Assembly: GCF_000003815.2 (NCBI RefSeq)
Contig: NC_049997.1
Location: 3,412,555-3,474,554 of the forward strand
Reading direction: 5' to 3'
Source: Branchiostoma floridae
Taxonomy: Eukaryota > Chordata > Leptocardii > Amphioxiformes > Branchiostomatidae
DNA length: 62,000 nucleotides
The stretch's first letter is position 1; each line of letters starts with the position of its first letter. The notes under the pieces are model-generated. The model was not told the origin of the DNA. It worked only from the letters and a program-made list of their open reading frames with translations, and ran no database searches. Shown piece after piece: positions 11,801 to 22,542 of this stretch. Both the position numbers and the translations under genes were made by a program.

Positions 11801-14800
11801 GCACTTCTCAGTAAGTAAAGAATATTAAGGGCGTACACCCATGCAAAGATTTTCTCATGTCACCTTCACAGAGAAATGATATTACAGTGCTCACTCCTAC
11901 AGGATTAGATAATGTACAAGGGTGATGAATTAACTTATTCACTAAATCCCCCTGACAGTCTTCATTAACCTAAGGAGCATGTCAAAACCATTTTGGGCCA
12001 CAACAATTCATTTTCCTGGTTATCACATGTTGTAACATGTTGTATACGTGTAACAAGCAATCATCATAAATGCAGAGGGATTTGGAGGAAAACTTGACTA
12101 TGGTTGTATTCACTCCACAAACCCTAACCTGGCACTTTTCCAGACATTTTCCCAGTTTACAAGATTTTGGTTTTAAATCTCAGAACAAATTAATGTTTGA
12201 TCCATATACAAACTTCTCAATTTTTTTCTACCAGAATTCTAACTGATGTAATTGGCTGATCCAGAAAATATTTTGTAATCTCATCACATCAAACAGAATA
12301 TTTCAAAGAGGTTTCACAATGTCAATGGGATATTGTGTGCAAAAATATTATTGAACCATATTACCATGTATTACAAATCACTCCATGACCTATTTCTTGT
12401 ATGAGATGGTCTGGCTGGTTGACAGCTTTGCTGAATCATTGATTGACCCAGTTTACATTTCAAGTCTAGACTTGATCTTGATACTAGTGGAAAGTTAAAT
12501 CTAGGTATTCAAAAATCATAACTTAATACTAATCAATAATAAGGCCCACAGCGCTTTTTAGCCATGTCAATATGTCCGGACACATGTGATTTTGCAATAG
12601 ACTTATGAGTTAAGTACATGTACTTGCTCATAACCCTTTCTTGAAGCATGATGTGTCCAGAAGACTTAACTGTGTCACTTTCACAGAGAAATCATATTAG
12701 AGTGCTAAATCCTACAACTAGTACAACAATGTATGTATCCTCAGAATTTTCAATGACTTCAATGACATGCTAATCTCGATGATGTATTTTGAGTGCACTG
12801 CAGGGTTGTATCCAGCCTGAAATCATTTTCAGTCCCCTTGATTTTGAATGGGAATCCTATCGAGCACCGAAGGCATGGCGAGACATTACCCGTCATTTCT
12901 AGAGGTCTGTGTCCCAGAAAATTTGTAAATCAAGACCCTCTGAAACACTATTTCCTGCATTTTGAGGTGAAAATTTTGCTTGTAGACTAAGCTGTTCAAT
13001 GGCATCTGTTTTGGTGAAGAAGAACATATGGGTTTCAGTTTTTTTAATATCTTTACATATCAATTTTGTCTGTCCCAGGGGACGGAATGGGGAAAACTTT
13101 TTTCAGTCCCCAGCTGCAAAATTCCTTCAAAGGACTGAAGGACAGGTGCTGGTTACAACCCTGGTGCACTGCAAAATTTCATTCACATTTCATTAACTCT
13201 GAAAAGCCTGATGAATTGTCAATCAATTCAGTCCTTTCATGTGTGCCGCGACTGAAGGCATGACTTTTAATTTGGTGACACAAATGAGCTCTGAAATTAA
13301 ATCAATGAGGAGGATGAAATTGAAAACCGTCAAGAATGATTTCATCACCTCACTAGACTCGGTTGTCTTGTAGCACAATTTTCAACTTTTATGTCAAGAA
13401 AATATGCACTGTGTAATGCAAGCACATCTCATACCTATGTATCTATATGAATTATATGCACACAGGGCCATATGGCAAGAAAACCAATTACGATACTTTT
13501 CCTCCTTTTGCTCAATCGATGAGGGCAGGATTGGATTGAATGAGGCCAATGAAAGAGGTATTCATTTCAGGCTGTTCATCAAGAAAATTTATAAAATCTC
13601 CAAAAATGAGAATTGCTATAAAACACTAGCTTTCGTTCTGCTTGCATCAAATGCCTTTCAAACTATCACTATAAGAATAGTCAGATTTGTGGCAAATTTC
13701 ATAAAGATTATCACCAAAATTCAGATCATTTCCATTAACTAAGATACACACATCTAGGTCATTAAAAATTTAGTAAGTGACTCATTTCTGCGATGGGAGT
13801 TCCCACCCTAGTAGAGTAAATGTTTCATTACAGCAAGGGGTCTTTCGGGCCCCCTCTGTTTGATCAACGTTCCCCTTGGCAGCGCTGAGTTCAAGGTCAC
13901 AGAACAAGATTATTACAAGTCACAACCAAGTACAGCACACCGTAGGCTTTAGTGAAATTACATGGTTTATGCATGTCTACTGAGGTTTATTCGATCCCAG
14001 GATGATATGTGACATGTGGTGAACCCCTGCCTTTGATCAGAAATCTCGGCAGCTCAGAGTCAGATAGAATAATACATCAGGGTGAATTCTGAAGGGCAAG
14101 TTCATGATCCATTCCTTAGCTAGGTCTCTCAGCTAATGTAAAGAATACAGAATGATATACAGTAACTGCACCTGCAAATATATGGTGTGTGTCTGGGAAT
14201 GGTTTCATCTGGTTGGTTTCATTTCAATGGTGTACATGTATCATTCCTGAGCACGTTGTAAAATCGGGCATGTTACAAAGTTTACATATACAGAGTGAGA
14301 TATGCATTAACTGTGTAATTTCGTTTAAGGTCCATACTGAGCTTGGTTGTAATCTTGTTAGATTGATTTCCTTAACTTGTGGGGCCTATTTGTGTGTGTG
14401 TGTCGGATGTGGGGGTGGGGTGGCTTAGGATGTTTTTGCAGTGTTGTAAGTTTGAGATAAATGAAACAATTCATTTGCTTGCTCACTCACTCACTCACTC
14501 ACTCAACTTTCACTCACTCACTCACTCACTCACTCACTCAACTTTCCCTCCCTCCCTGACTCACTCACTCACTCACTGACTCACTCACTCACTCACTCAC
14601 TCACTCACACATGGTCATTGATTGATTGATTGAGTCCAACAGAATGAGTAAGTGAATGAGGGAGAGTTGAGCGGTTTCCTCCTGTAGCTCCTCTCCATTG
14701 GACAAACTATGATCTTCACATCAATGGGTTCCCCTGTATGAAGCCTGCACTCACTCACCTACTGACTCACTTCCTCCCTCCCTCCCCTCTCTCTCTCTCT

Positions 14801-17800
14801 CTCTCCCCCTCTCTCTCTCTCTCTCTCTCCCTCCCTCCCCATACTCACAGGTTAGGGTTGAGAGGTTTTCTCCTGTAGCTCCTCTCCACATCTATGATCT
14901 TCACATCAATGGGTTCCCCTGGGATGAACCCCGCACGTTTGGGGTGGTTGAAGGGAACCGGCTCTTTGTGGATACTGGAGAATGGTACCCTGAAGGGACT
15001 CGTATCTAGGGCGAGAATTGTAGCAAAAATTAGCATCTTTCCTTTGCACAAAGCAAACCCTACCGTAACAACAACAGGTAGTTAGCTATAGTCAGAATAA
15101 TTTGTAATGTAAGGGTAGATATGTCATCAAAGAGTAATATTTGCCTGTGCAAGGGGAAAATGCTACCCTTCTAGCAGACATCATGTAACTCAATCATCGT
15201 TGAAGAGGTTCATCAGTCACGTATGTTTAAGTTACTATCAATTTTCTTCGAACAATGACTGTTTATTAAAGGTAGAGAACGACCTCCAAATTTCGATGTN
15301 NNNNNNNNNNNNNNNNNNNNNNNNNNNNNNNNNNNNNNNNNNNNNNNNNNNNNNNNNNNNNNNNNNNNNNNNNNNNNNNNNNNNNNNNNNNNNNNNNNNC
15401 CTAGTGAAGACTACTACATGTGTAGTATGCACAAAGCAGCCAAGTCTTTCCTTGTTGTTTTCCATAAGGCAGTGCTAAAATAATTCCGAAATTTCTGTCT
15501 GGCAGATTACCCGAAACAGTAAAAGTTAGATTTCATTATATGAATGAAAAATTTCCAAAGTATAAAATGGTGTGAAACAAAACATATTACCTACATGCAT
15601 ACTACATTTACATACATGTACATGTAGCGCTGACCCAGTTTGAATATTAAGCACACAAGAAATGTATGTAGAAATTGAAAATTGAATGTCAGATTGGTCT
15701 GAGTCTGAGAGCCCAATCTATAACTAGGACATCAATTTTCAATCTCGTCCAACCTAGATATTAAAAAAAGTGGAGTCAATCTCTCTTTACCAGACTGCTA
15801 CATGTAAAAGGTACGTTTAGTGGTCACCTGAATCACTAGGAAATAACTTTCAGCCATGCAGTTTCATTATCGTTTGCTAGCTACTGATGTTACAGAGGCC
15901 TTAAAGGGGGCAGCAAGAAAATGCAGTTTTTGACCAGTGAAACCCAAATCATTCAGAATTTACTTTTCCATGCCGGTCATTCTCTTTTTCAGGTCAGGGT
16001 TTTGGCCCAACTGGGATAAAAATATGTAACACAAATTTTCGTAAGCTGGCCGTGCAGATCTGTTCTAAGTCTTGTAATGTCATTGGGTCAAAATCAGCCC
16101 CAATAGGGCTAAAAATGGTACATGATGTAAATAAGGAACTAGTAACAGTAAATAAAAGTGGAAGTGTTTGCAGTTTTTGCAGCAAACTTAAAACTGCTGC
16201 AAACATTTTTGTTCTGCTTTAGCTTTAGCCTGCCTACCTCATAGAATATAAAACTGCTGCAAACACTTCATTTGCTCCATGTTGCAAATTTGAAGCCTTG
16301 CAAAAATGTTTACCATTTTACAAACTGGATTTGGAGTTCAAAAATGAATTGTATTTCATTGCCCTTCCCTTTACAAAAACATGCACACAGAGACACATCA
16401 TTTTAACACATCACGATCACTGTCATGCAGGTATAGAGTACCTTCTTGTTTCTTCCTCCTCACTTCAGTAGGTACATGTACTTAAATATAACAATGTAGG
16501 AGAGAGCGCAAGTTAGTTAAGACATAATTCAGTGGACAGATATTAAACAAGCATGTGCATTAAGTAGGCATCAGATACTGTAACAATGTACACATGTATA
16601 TATTATGTAGGTATACAACAGCTGGTATTTGTACAATGTGCATTGGAATGCAGTATACAGTCAAACCTGTACATAAGGACCACATGGCCAAAGTGACAAT
16701 TTTTGGTAATTTTTGCACTGAAAGTTAAGCATTCTATCATCATGACAACCTGTCCACATATCATTATATCATTATTGTTGGTCACCTGAGTGGTCAGTTG
16801 TAATGGGCAGTTTTGACTTTATACAATCATTTATAATCAAGAACTTCAGCATTAACAACAAAAGCATGAGAGAGAGTTGATGACTGATAACCTTATGGCT
16901 GGTCAATACTAATGGAGTTGAAATAGCAAGAAGAAATGTTATGAGGTTGGCATTATGCCAACAGACTTGGACAATACTCAAGCTTGAGACCTCCAAGGCT
17001 GTTGGTCAATGGCAAAAGGACAAGGGTAAATAAAAAGCAATTAACAGATTAAATCAATTAGAAACACGAAGCGTATAGTTGACCATAATTAATTAAGCCA
17101 TAATGGGATTTAGTGGATCATGTACATCTAACAGACAGATGAGGAACAGTCACACAAACATACTCAATAACACATTAAAAAATACACACACAAGTTAATG
17201 CTCAAAAATAGAGGCAGCTTGGGGAAACACAATGTATAGTATTATAGCATATATGACATGTCTACCCTAAAGTGGGGATGGCACTTGCTAACGTTAGTTT
17301 ACCTTTATTCGCTGGTAACCTATTACTATTGTATTTGAAAACAGTATATTCAAGGATAGAAATTCGATGAATGGTTTGGTTTGAAACTGCCATATTCTTT
17401 TTAATAGATTGAAACCACTGTCCTCCGATTTGAATCGTCTACATACCCTATTTTTTAGAAACAACGGATATTATACATTGTGGGTTACCCCGCAGAAAAA
17501 GGTGAACTTGCATTATGGGCTTATATACTGTGCCTCATGTCCAGTCATATTGATTGACCTACATTTAAATGCTTTCCAGTCTGACTTAAACCGTAAATCA
17601 CTAAGCTTCCTGAAACCACTGCAAATAAGACTCTTATGAGTTTGAACTCAAGTGTGATGCAGTTTATCGAACACCAGACAAAATATATGAAATATAAAGT
17701 ACATGTATAATGACAATGACAATGAAGTTTATTGCATATTCATATGATTATCCCATCGGGACTATGCAGTACGCTGCATATATTACAAAAAGAATGATAT

Positions 17801-19049
17801 ACATGTAGTAGGTAAGCTATGCTATGACCTACTTATACATGTATCTCTATTTTACATGCTTTTTCCCTCTTCTTAAAATGTGTACTAGTAGTAGACGAAT
17901 TTAAAGAGTTCAACCATTACATCGTAGTTACCTAAAGACATTAGATATTGTACTCTCCAAACAGAGGTTGGTGGGAAAATCGTGACCTTTAATCCTAAAA
18001 TGCCGCATTTTTTGTGACCAACCTTACACTTGGTGGAAAGGCTGGTCATAAAATATATGGCATATCAAGGAGCCTGATAAAAGCTCCTTGGGCATATACA
18101 GTGAAACCTGTCCGAGCAACCACCTGGCGCAGTAAACCACCTGCCATCAGAGGACACATTGAAACAGTCCCGTCCATTTTTACATAGTTAAGACCCCCTC
18201 CTAAGCAACCACCTGTCTTCCCCAACCGGCAACTACTTTTTTACAGTCCATAAGGGGCATTCAACCTGCCCCAACCAACCAAAATTGACTGACAGCAGCT
18301 AGCAGCCATTTTATTTGAAGAATTATGTAGGCACAGTTACCCTGGACTTAGAGACTTCTTTTCTTTCTGTAAGGGAATATCAGTCAAGCATATTGACAAT
18401 GTGCACTGTGCAAAAATGATTATCAGTGAGAATTTTGACATACTGGTAGAGAAATTGAAAGCACATGTTTGGGCTGTTCAAGGAAACAGACAACTACAAA
18501 ACAAACCATGTTTGATTGTTAGACAAACTCACCTCTGATTGTTAAACAATTATGGTTTCTTGAAATTTATTTACATAACAGCATGGAGATTAAAAACTGT
18601 GCATCTCTTGTAGATATGTTTCCTGAGAACAAACTGAAAGGTGTATATCATGTAAACCGTATCATTTATCATTTTTGGTCGCCAACCGACCAACTTGTCG
18701 GGAGCAACCACCTGTCCTCAGCAACCATTTTTGCTCGGTTCCTTGAGTGGTTGCTCAGGACAGGTTTGACTGTAACTAAGGAAAATGTCACGATTTTCCC
18801 CACCAACCTCAGCTTGGACTGCTTGGAGAGTAAGATATTTTAAGAAGTCTTCTCTTGAACTACTAGTAGGTGTGCATATTTCTTTTTTGCAAAGGACATT
18901 GTGTGAAATAAGTATGTTTCTTGCTTACTTGATGTTGGGTCGGGGGTCGGCAGCGGTGAGTCCACATCATGATCAGGGAAGTCTAGCACGTCAAAGTCTT
19001 CCTCTGGATCGGCGCTGATCGTGTCTGCTCGCATCAACGCACGAGGCAT
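5840..19049 (-). CDS. PLD1: Phospholipase D1/2-type enzyme, 5' part (N-terminus, PX domain, start of PH domain)
   Basis: PLD hydrolyses phosphatidylcholine to phosphatidic acid and choline at membranes; its PX and PH domains bind phosphoinositides. Seven coding exons, in transcript order, are 19049-18929, 15005-14849, 8176-8048, 7590-7485, 7031-6966, 6700-6642 and 5941-5840. All have GT-AG borders and compatible phases, giving about 245 residues. The start is the ATG at 19049 (MPRALMRADTISADPEEDFD). Recognisable landmarks of vertebrate PLD1 are NPNLYTINLQHGEHNWTIKR and RRYKHFIQLHEA (PX), RKLPKLPKTPDALI (PX loop), EQLEIYLQRLVNIRTFRN, FLEVSHLSFVKNLGSKG, and EGVIKKYPGGHKTFHGCCNP (entry to PH). 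The catalytic HKD exons are not in the window. The gene is the single pre-duplication counterpart of PLD1 and PLD2 as far as this part can show. Its first exon and second exon edge are amplified as repeats. The window breaks the gene at its 3' side. Confidence 0.88.
7111..7333. mobile_element. Short TIR element, TAACGCTAGTT...CTTTAT family, copy 1
   Basis: Inverted ends read TAACGCTAGTTAATCTTTAT and its near complement ending in GGTGAACTGGCGTTA. Inside are second inverted blocks around GGGTAACCTATATCCG / CGGATATAGGTTACCC. No coding capacity is visible, so this is a non-autonomous DNA element. It sits in a PLD intron. Related copies are at 9072, 17289 and 57246. Confidence 0.85.
8454..8610. 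mobile_element. TIR repeat, TGCATTTAAGTTCGCGG family, truncated copy
   Basis: It starts ACTGTAAATGCATTTAAGTT and carries the alternating motifs ATTTCGCGGTA and AAGTTCGCGGTG. A fuller copy with both ends is at 53143-53352. The right end here is incomplete. Confidence 0.75.
9072..9289. mobile_element. Short TIR element, TAACGCTAGTT...CTTTAT family, copy 2
   Basis: Ends TAATGCTAGTTCACCTTTAT and GATAAAGGTGAACTAGCGTTA are inverted repeats of each other, with the inner GGGTAACCTATATCC block. Same family as 7111, 17289 and 57246. Confidence 0.85.
9536..10040. repeat. Direct duplication of about 100 bp, spaced by about 395 bp
   Basis: The stretch beginning CTTGCTGGGGCAGATCTAG at 9541 recurs as GATTGCTGGGGCAGACCTA at 9936. 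Both continue with CTGCTGCCATCTGTGC-like and ACTGGGGGATC blocks. I cannot assign it to a known element. Confidence 0.7.
10400..10566. mobile_element. Hairpin element, TCTCCAAGCAGATC family, copy 1
   Basis: The element begins TCTCCAAGCAGATCCTACGG and ends with the complementary TAGGATCTGCTTGGAGA. Internal blocks around AGCTGGCAGAGGA and CCTTGGCCAG recur in the copies at 38332 and 43921. It is a non-coding foldback element of MITE type. Confidence 0.85.
10934..11249 (+). mobile_element. GGGCTCGAAAT TIR element, copy 1
   Basis: The ends are CAGGGCTCGAAATTCATTTT and TATTTCGAGCCCTG. Inside are multiple GGGTGCACC motifs in both orientations, flanking a core with TTCTTAAACAAGTACCATGA and CTTAGATGTCAAGAATATGA. 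There are four copies in the window. Each copy has short open frames over the core, but these are not conserved as proteins. Confidence 0.85.
11398..11760 (-). mobile_element. GGGCTCGAAAT TIR element, copy 2 (inverted)
   Basis: Same family as 10934 but in reverse orientation, starting CAGGGCTCGAAATACTGGGT and ending AATTTCGAGCCCTG. Together with copy 1 and the 150-bp spacer (11250-11397) it forms a head-to-head pair. Copy 2 plus its spacer recurs, inverted, at 21257-21760. Confidence 0.85.
12802..13163. mobile_element. CAGGGTTGTA...TACAACCCTG element
   Basis: Ends CAGGGTTGTATCCAGCCTG and GGTGCTGGTTACAACCCTG are inverted repeats. The right part (GGACGGAATGGGGAAAAC onward) recurs in reverse at 21764-21885, and a diverged relative lies in 28628-29116. 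No complete protein is visible. Confidence 0.7.
14480..14835. repeat. (TCAC)n and (CT)n low-complexity tract
   Basis: Long runs of CTCACTCA lie at about 14480-14610, and a CT-rich tract at about 14770-14835 ends beside the donor of PLD coding exon 2. Between them (14660-14740) is a partial copy of that exon. Confidence 0.9.
14665..14738 (-). pseudogene. Partial duplicate of the 3' half of PLD coding exon 2
   Basis: Read on the minus strand, this matches the end of the exon at 15005-14849. It shares ACCCATTGATGTGAAGATCA and GAGAGGAGCTACAGGAG, has a short insertion between them, and its donor is replaced by low-complexity sequence. It cannot act as an exon as it stands. It lies about 110 bp downstream of the true exon, inside the TCAC/CT tract. 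Confidence 0.85.
15300..15399. other. Assembly gap (100 N)
   Basis: A run of N that spans part of a PLD intron. A standard 100-N spacer says nothing about true size. Confidence 0.99.
17289..17515. mobile_element. Short TIR element, TAACGCTAGTT...CTTTAT family, copy 3
   Basis: Ends are TAACGTTAGTTTACCTTTAT and AAAAGGTGAACTTGCATTA, more diverged than the other copies. The inner block GGTAACCTATTACTATTG / GATATTATACATTGTGGGTT is partly altered. Confidence 0.75.
18098..18773. mobile_element. ACAGTCAAACCTGT TIR element, long copy
   Basis: The left end ACAGTGAAACCTGTCCGAGC and the right end GCTCAGGACAGGTTTGACTG are inverted. Subterminal GCAACCACCTG repeats are present at both ends. No transposase is visible. 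The same ends occur at 29729-30216 and, truncated, at 39818. Short fragments are at about 10900-10922 and 16659-16705. The end sequence resembles pogo/Tigger-type MITEs; this is inference. Confidence 0.75.
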
Positions 19050-19870
19050 CTTCACTCACAAACTGTGGTGTCAAACAAACAATTATCATAACTACTAGTA
19101 CCGTGTCTGCTCGCATCAACGCACGAGGCATCTTCGCTCACAAACTGTTGTGTCAAACAAACAATTATCATAACTACTAGTACCGTGTCTGCTCGCATCA
19201 ACGCACGAGGCATCTTCACTCACAAACTATTGTGTCAAACAAACAATTATCATAACTACTAGTACCGTGTCTGCTCGCATCAACGCACGAGGCATCTTCA
19301 CTCACACACTGTTGTGTCAAACAAACAATTATCATAACTACTAGTACCGTGTCTGCTCGCATCAACGCACGAGGCATCTTCGCTCACAAACTGTTGTGTC
19401 AAACAAACAATTATCATAACTACTAGTACCATGTCTGCTCGCATCAACGCACGAGGCATCTTCACTCACACACTGTTGTGTCAAACAAACAATTATCATA
19501 ACTACTACATGTAGTACCGTGTCTGCTCGCATCAACGCACGAGGCATCTTCACTCACAAACTGTGGTATCAAACAAACAATTATCATAACTACTAGTACC
19601 ATGTCTGCTCGCATCAACACACGAGGCATCTTCACTCACAAACTGTTGTGTCAAACAAACAATTATCATAACTACTACATGTAGTACCATGTCTGCTCGC
19701 ATCAACGCACGAGGCATCTTCACTCACAGAAACTGTGGTATCAAACATACAAATTTGTAATGTCATATTAATATTCATCATTATGATAGTTATCATAACT
19801 ACTACTAGTACTAGTACTGTGTCTGCTCGCATCAAAGCACGAGGCATCTTTGCTCACAAACTGTTATATC
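19021..19870 (-). repeat. 82-bp minisatellite made of the PLD 3' splice site plus start-codon exon edge
   Basis: The core GTGTCTGCTCGCATCAACGC recurs (with single changes) at 19021, 19103, 19185, 19267, 19349, 19431, 19519, 19601, 19689 and 19819. Steps are 82 bp, or 88 bp where ACATGT is inserted, and 130 bp for the last. The first copy is the real PLD first coding exon. On the minus strand each unit contains a T-rich tract, an acceptor-like ACAACAG, 13 nt of UTR, the start codon and nine further codons (MPRALMRADT). Confidence 0.95.
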
Positions 19871-20954
19871 AAACATACAAGTCCGTGATATATCATATAT
19901 ATATATCTTCATTGATGATAGTTACATGTATCATAATATACTACACTGCTAGTACAAATACCACCATAAATGTAGTCTTTTATAAACCAAAATTGGACAT
20001 TTTAACTGTACAACAGTGCTTTATGAATTAGAATTATGCCTTCCACAAATACACAATCAATGTATCCGGAAACACAGACATACAAAGACATTTGCCAAAA
20101 ACTATACCTCCATCTTTCATCAAACTAAAATTGCAATAAATGGTTTACAAAATTACAGCTTAACAACCAAGTAAAATATAAATCGTATCAAACTTAGCGA
20201 GTGATAGAAAAAGAAATAAAAAACACCAGTGCAAATTTACCGTTCTAAGGATGTATATAATAGAGGAAATATAAACATGTCTGACCTCCAGACTTTGCAC
20301 ATGGCTACAACATTGACCGAAAGTGACATCATAGGGTTATTCCATTTCAAGTTCATGGGGTGGTCAGGACAATTTTTTCTCTATATCCTTACCAAGATTA
20401 AAAAATGTACTAGTATTGAAGGGGATGGCATGGCCCATGTAAGATTTCGACCTGATACTGAATGTAGAAATCCCTAAAACTTTGGCTCAGGAAATAAAAT
20501 CACATCTGCAGGTTACTGAGTTTACCTTCTGCTGTGGAAAGTTAGAATTTTGTTGGTGTCCTGGCAAAGTAATTTACAAACTACATTGATTAAATGCAAG
20601 AGTAGTATAATCAAAGTAGTCTGTACTGTTTGCCTTTCAATCCACATTCCACAGTAACTAATATCCTTAGGTGTCACCAAAAGGCTATGTATTAATGGAT
20701 AACTTAACAACCTCAAAACACTATTGTGTGACTGGTTTAGACTTTTCCATAACTAAATCCGGTTTTCAGCATTTCCTAACAAGCAACTAAACCAGACAAT
20801 ACTCATTATTTCACAATAATTATTATTCAGAAACATGCTAAGGTGGATGAAGGTTAATTAGACATCAAACAAGCAGTTAGTCAACTTGATATGATTTTGG
20901 ACACGGTCAGACATTCCAGAAAACATCCACTATCTTTCTTCAGTGACACTGAAG
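19871..20954. other. No supported gene
   Basis: AT-rich sequence upstream of the PLD start array. A short TATATATA run is at about 19897-19906. I see no exon or element that I can define. Confidence 0.5.
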
Positions 20955-20959
20955 AGATC

Positions 20960-22200
20960 GTGGGGAAACTGTTTTCTTTATCTATCATTCTATGGATGCA
21001 AAAGTGCTGAGTTCCACCATTACGTATACTATGAATGCAAAGGAGTTATACCTGGTGACAGTGACTATTCTCAAACAAACAATAGGATTACAATTCTAGC
21101 ACACGCAATCACCAAATATAATGTTCTCTCTTGAAAAATAGCCTCATCATGGATGTTATGTAGGCTGAGATAAATATAACGTCATTATTCTCATTCAACA
21201 AGAGAACGACCATTCATACTGCCTTATTGAAGTACATAATCTTGTAGTTTGTACGCCAGGGCTCGAAATTCATTTTTGGGATTAGGTGCATTGGTGCACT
21301 GGCAGCTTAAAAATTTGGGTGCACCAAAAAATTTTTGGGTGCACCACTTAAATTTAACTAATAACCTAATAATAAAACTTAATTACAAGCTATCAAATTC
21401 TTAAACAAGTACCATGACAGACATTTATATTACCTTTCTAACTCTTAGATGTCAATAATATGATGTATACTTAGTCTAGTATACTTTGATATCTTTACAT
21501 ACATAGATGTAAGAAAATATTTGGGTGCACCCTGTGCACCCACAGAAAATAATTGGGTGCACAGCTCCAATTTTGGGTGCAACTGGGTGCATATTTCAAG
21601 CCCTGGTCTCGCTCAGACAGTGTCTACTACCTGTATGAAATGATGACTGAAATTAGCCATTTTTGTCAATTCCCCTGAATAGTCATTGCAGTAGACTTTA
21701 AGACAGGTTTGACTGTATGAAATTAAGCCGCTTCTGACACTGACTAATGATGTCGTACACAGCAGGGTTGTAGCCAGCACCTGTCCTTCAGTCCTTTGAA
21801 GGAATTTTGCAGCTGGGGACTGAAAAAAGTTTTCCCCATTCCGTCCCCAGGGACAGACAAAAATTGATATGTAAAGATATAGAAAAACTGGGGAAACTGT
21901 TTTCTTTATCTATCATTCTATGGATGCAAAAGTGCTGAGTTCCACCATTACGTATACTATGAATGCAAAGGAGTTATACCTGGTGACAGTGACTATTCTC
22001 AAACAAACAATAGGATTACAATTCTAGCACACGCAATCACCAAATATAATGTTCTCTCTTGAAAAATAGCCTCATCATGGATGTTATGTAGGCTGAGATA
22101 AATATAACGTCATTATTCTCATTCAACAAGAGAACGACCATTCATACTGCCTTATTGAAGTACATAATCTTGTAGTTTGTACGCCAGGGCTCGAAATTCA
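20960..22200 (+). repeat. Segmental tandem duplication, period 928 bp
   Basis: About 310 bases beginning TGGGGAAACTGTTTTCTTTA at 20961 recur almost unchanged from 21889 and run into a GGGCTCGAAAT element each time. Between the copies lie that element (21257-21605), a 150-bp spacer and a CAGGGTTGTA fragment (21764-21885). The near-identity suggests a recent event. Confidence 0.9.
21257..21605 (+). mobile_element. GGGCTCGAAAT TIR element, copy 3
   Basis: Ends are CAGGGCTCGAAATTCATTTT and ATATTTCAAGCCCTG, the right end with one change. The internal GGGTGCACC motifs and the CATGACAGACATTTATATTA core match copies 1, 2 and 4. Confidence 0.85.
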
Positions 22201-22542
22201 TTTTTGGGATTAGGTGCATTGGTGCACCCAGCTTAAAAAATTGGGTGCACCAAAAATTTTTTGGGTGCACCACTTAATTTTAAGTAATAACCTAATAATA
22301 AAACTTAGTTACAAGCTATCAAATTCTTAAACAAGACCATGACAGACATTTTTATCATCTTTTTAACACTTAGATGTCAAGAATATGATGTATACTAGTA
22401 TACTTTCAAAATTGATATCTTTTCATACATAAAACTAAGAAAATATTTGGGTGCACCCTGTGCACCCACAGAAAATAATTGGGTGCACAGCTCTAATTTT
22501 GGGTGCACCTGGGTGCACATGCACCCATTATTTCGAGCCCTG
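22185..22542 (+). mobile_element. GGGCTCGAAAT TIR element, copy 4
   Basis: Ends are CAGGGCTCGAAATTCATTTT and TATTTCGAGCCCTG. It lies at the end of the second unit of the 928-bp duplication. Confidence 0.85.

Noticed and set aside
19021-19870. Series of small genes starting MPRALMRADT on the minus strand
   Set aside because: These are copies of one exon edge in an 82-bp satellite. The frames run into each other and stop.
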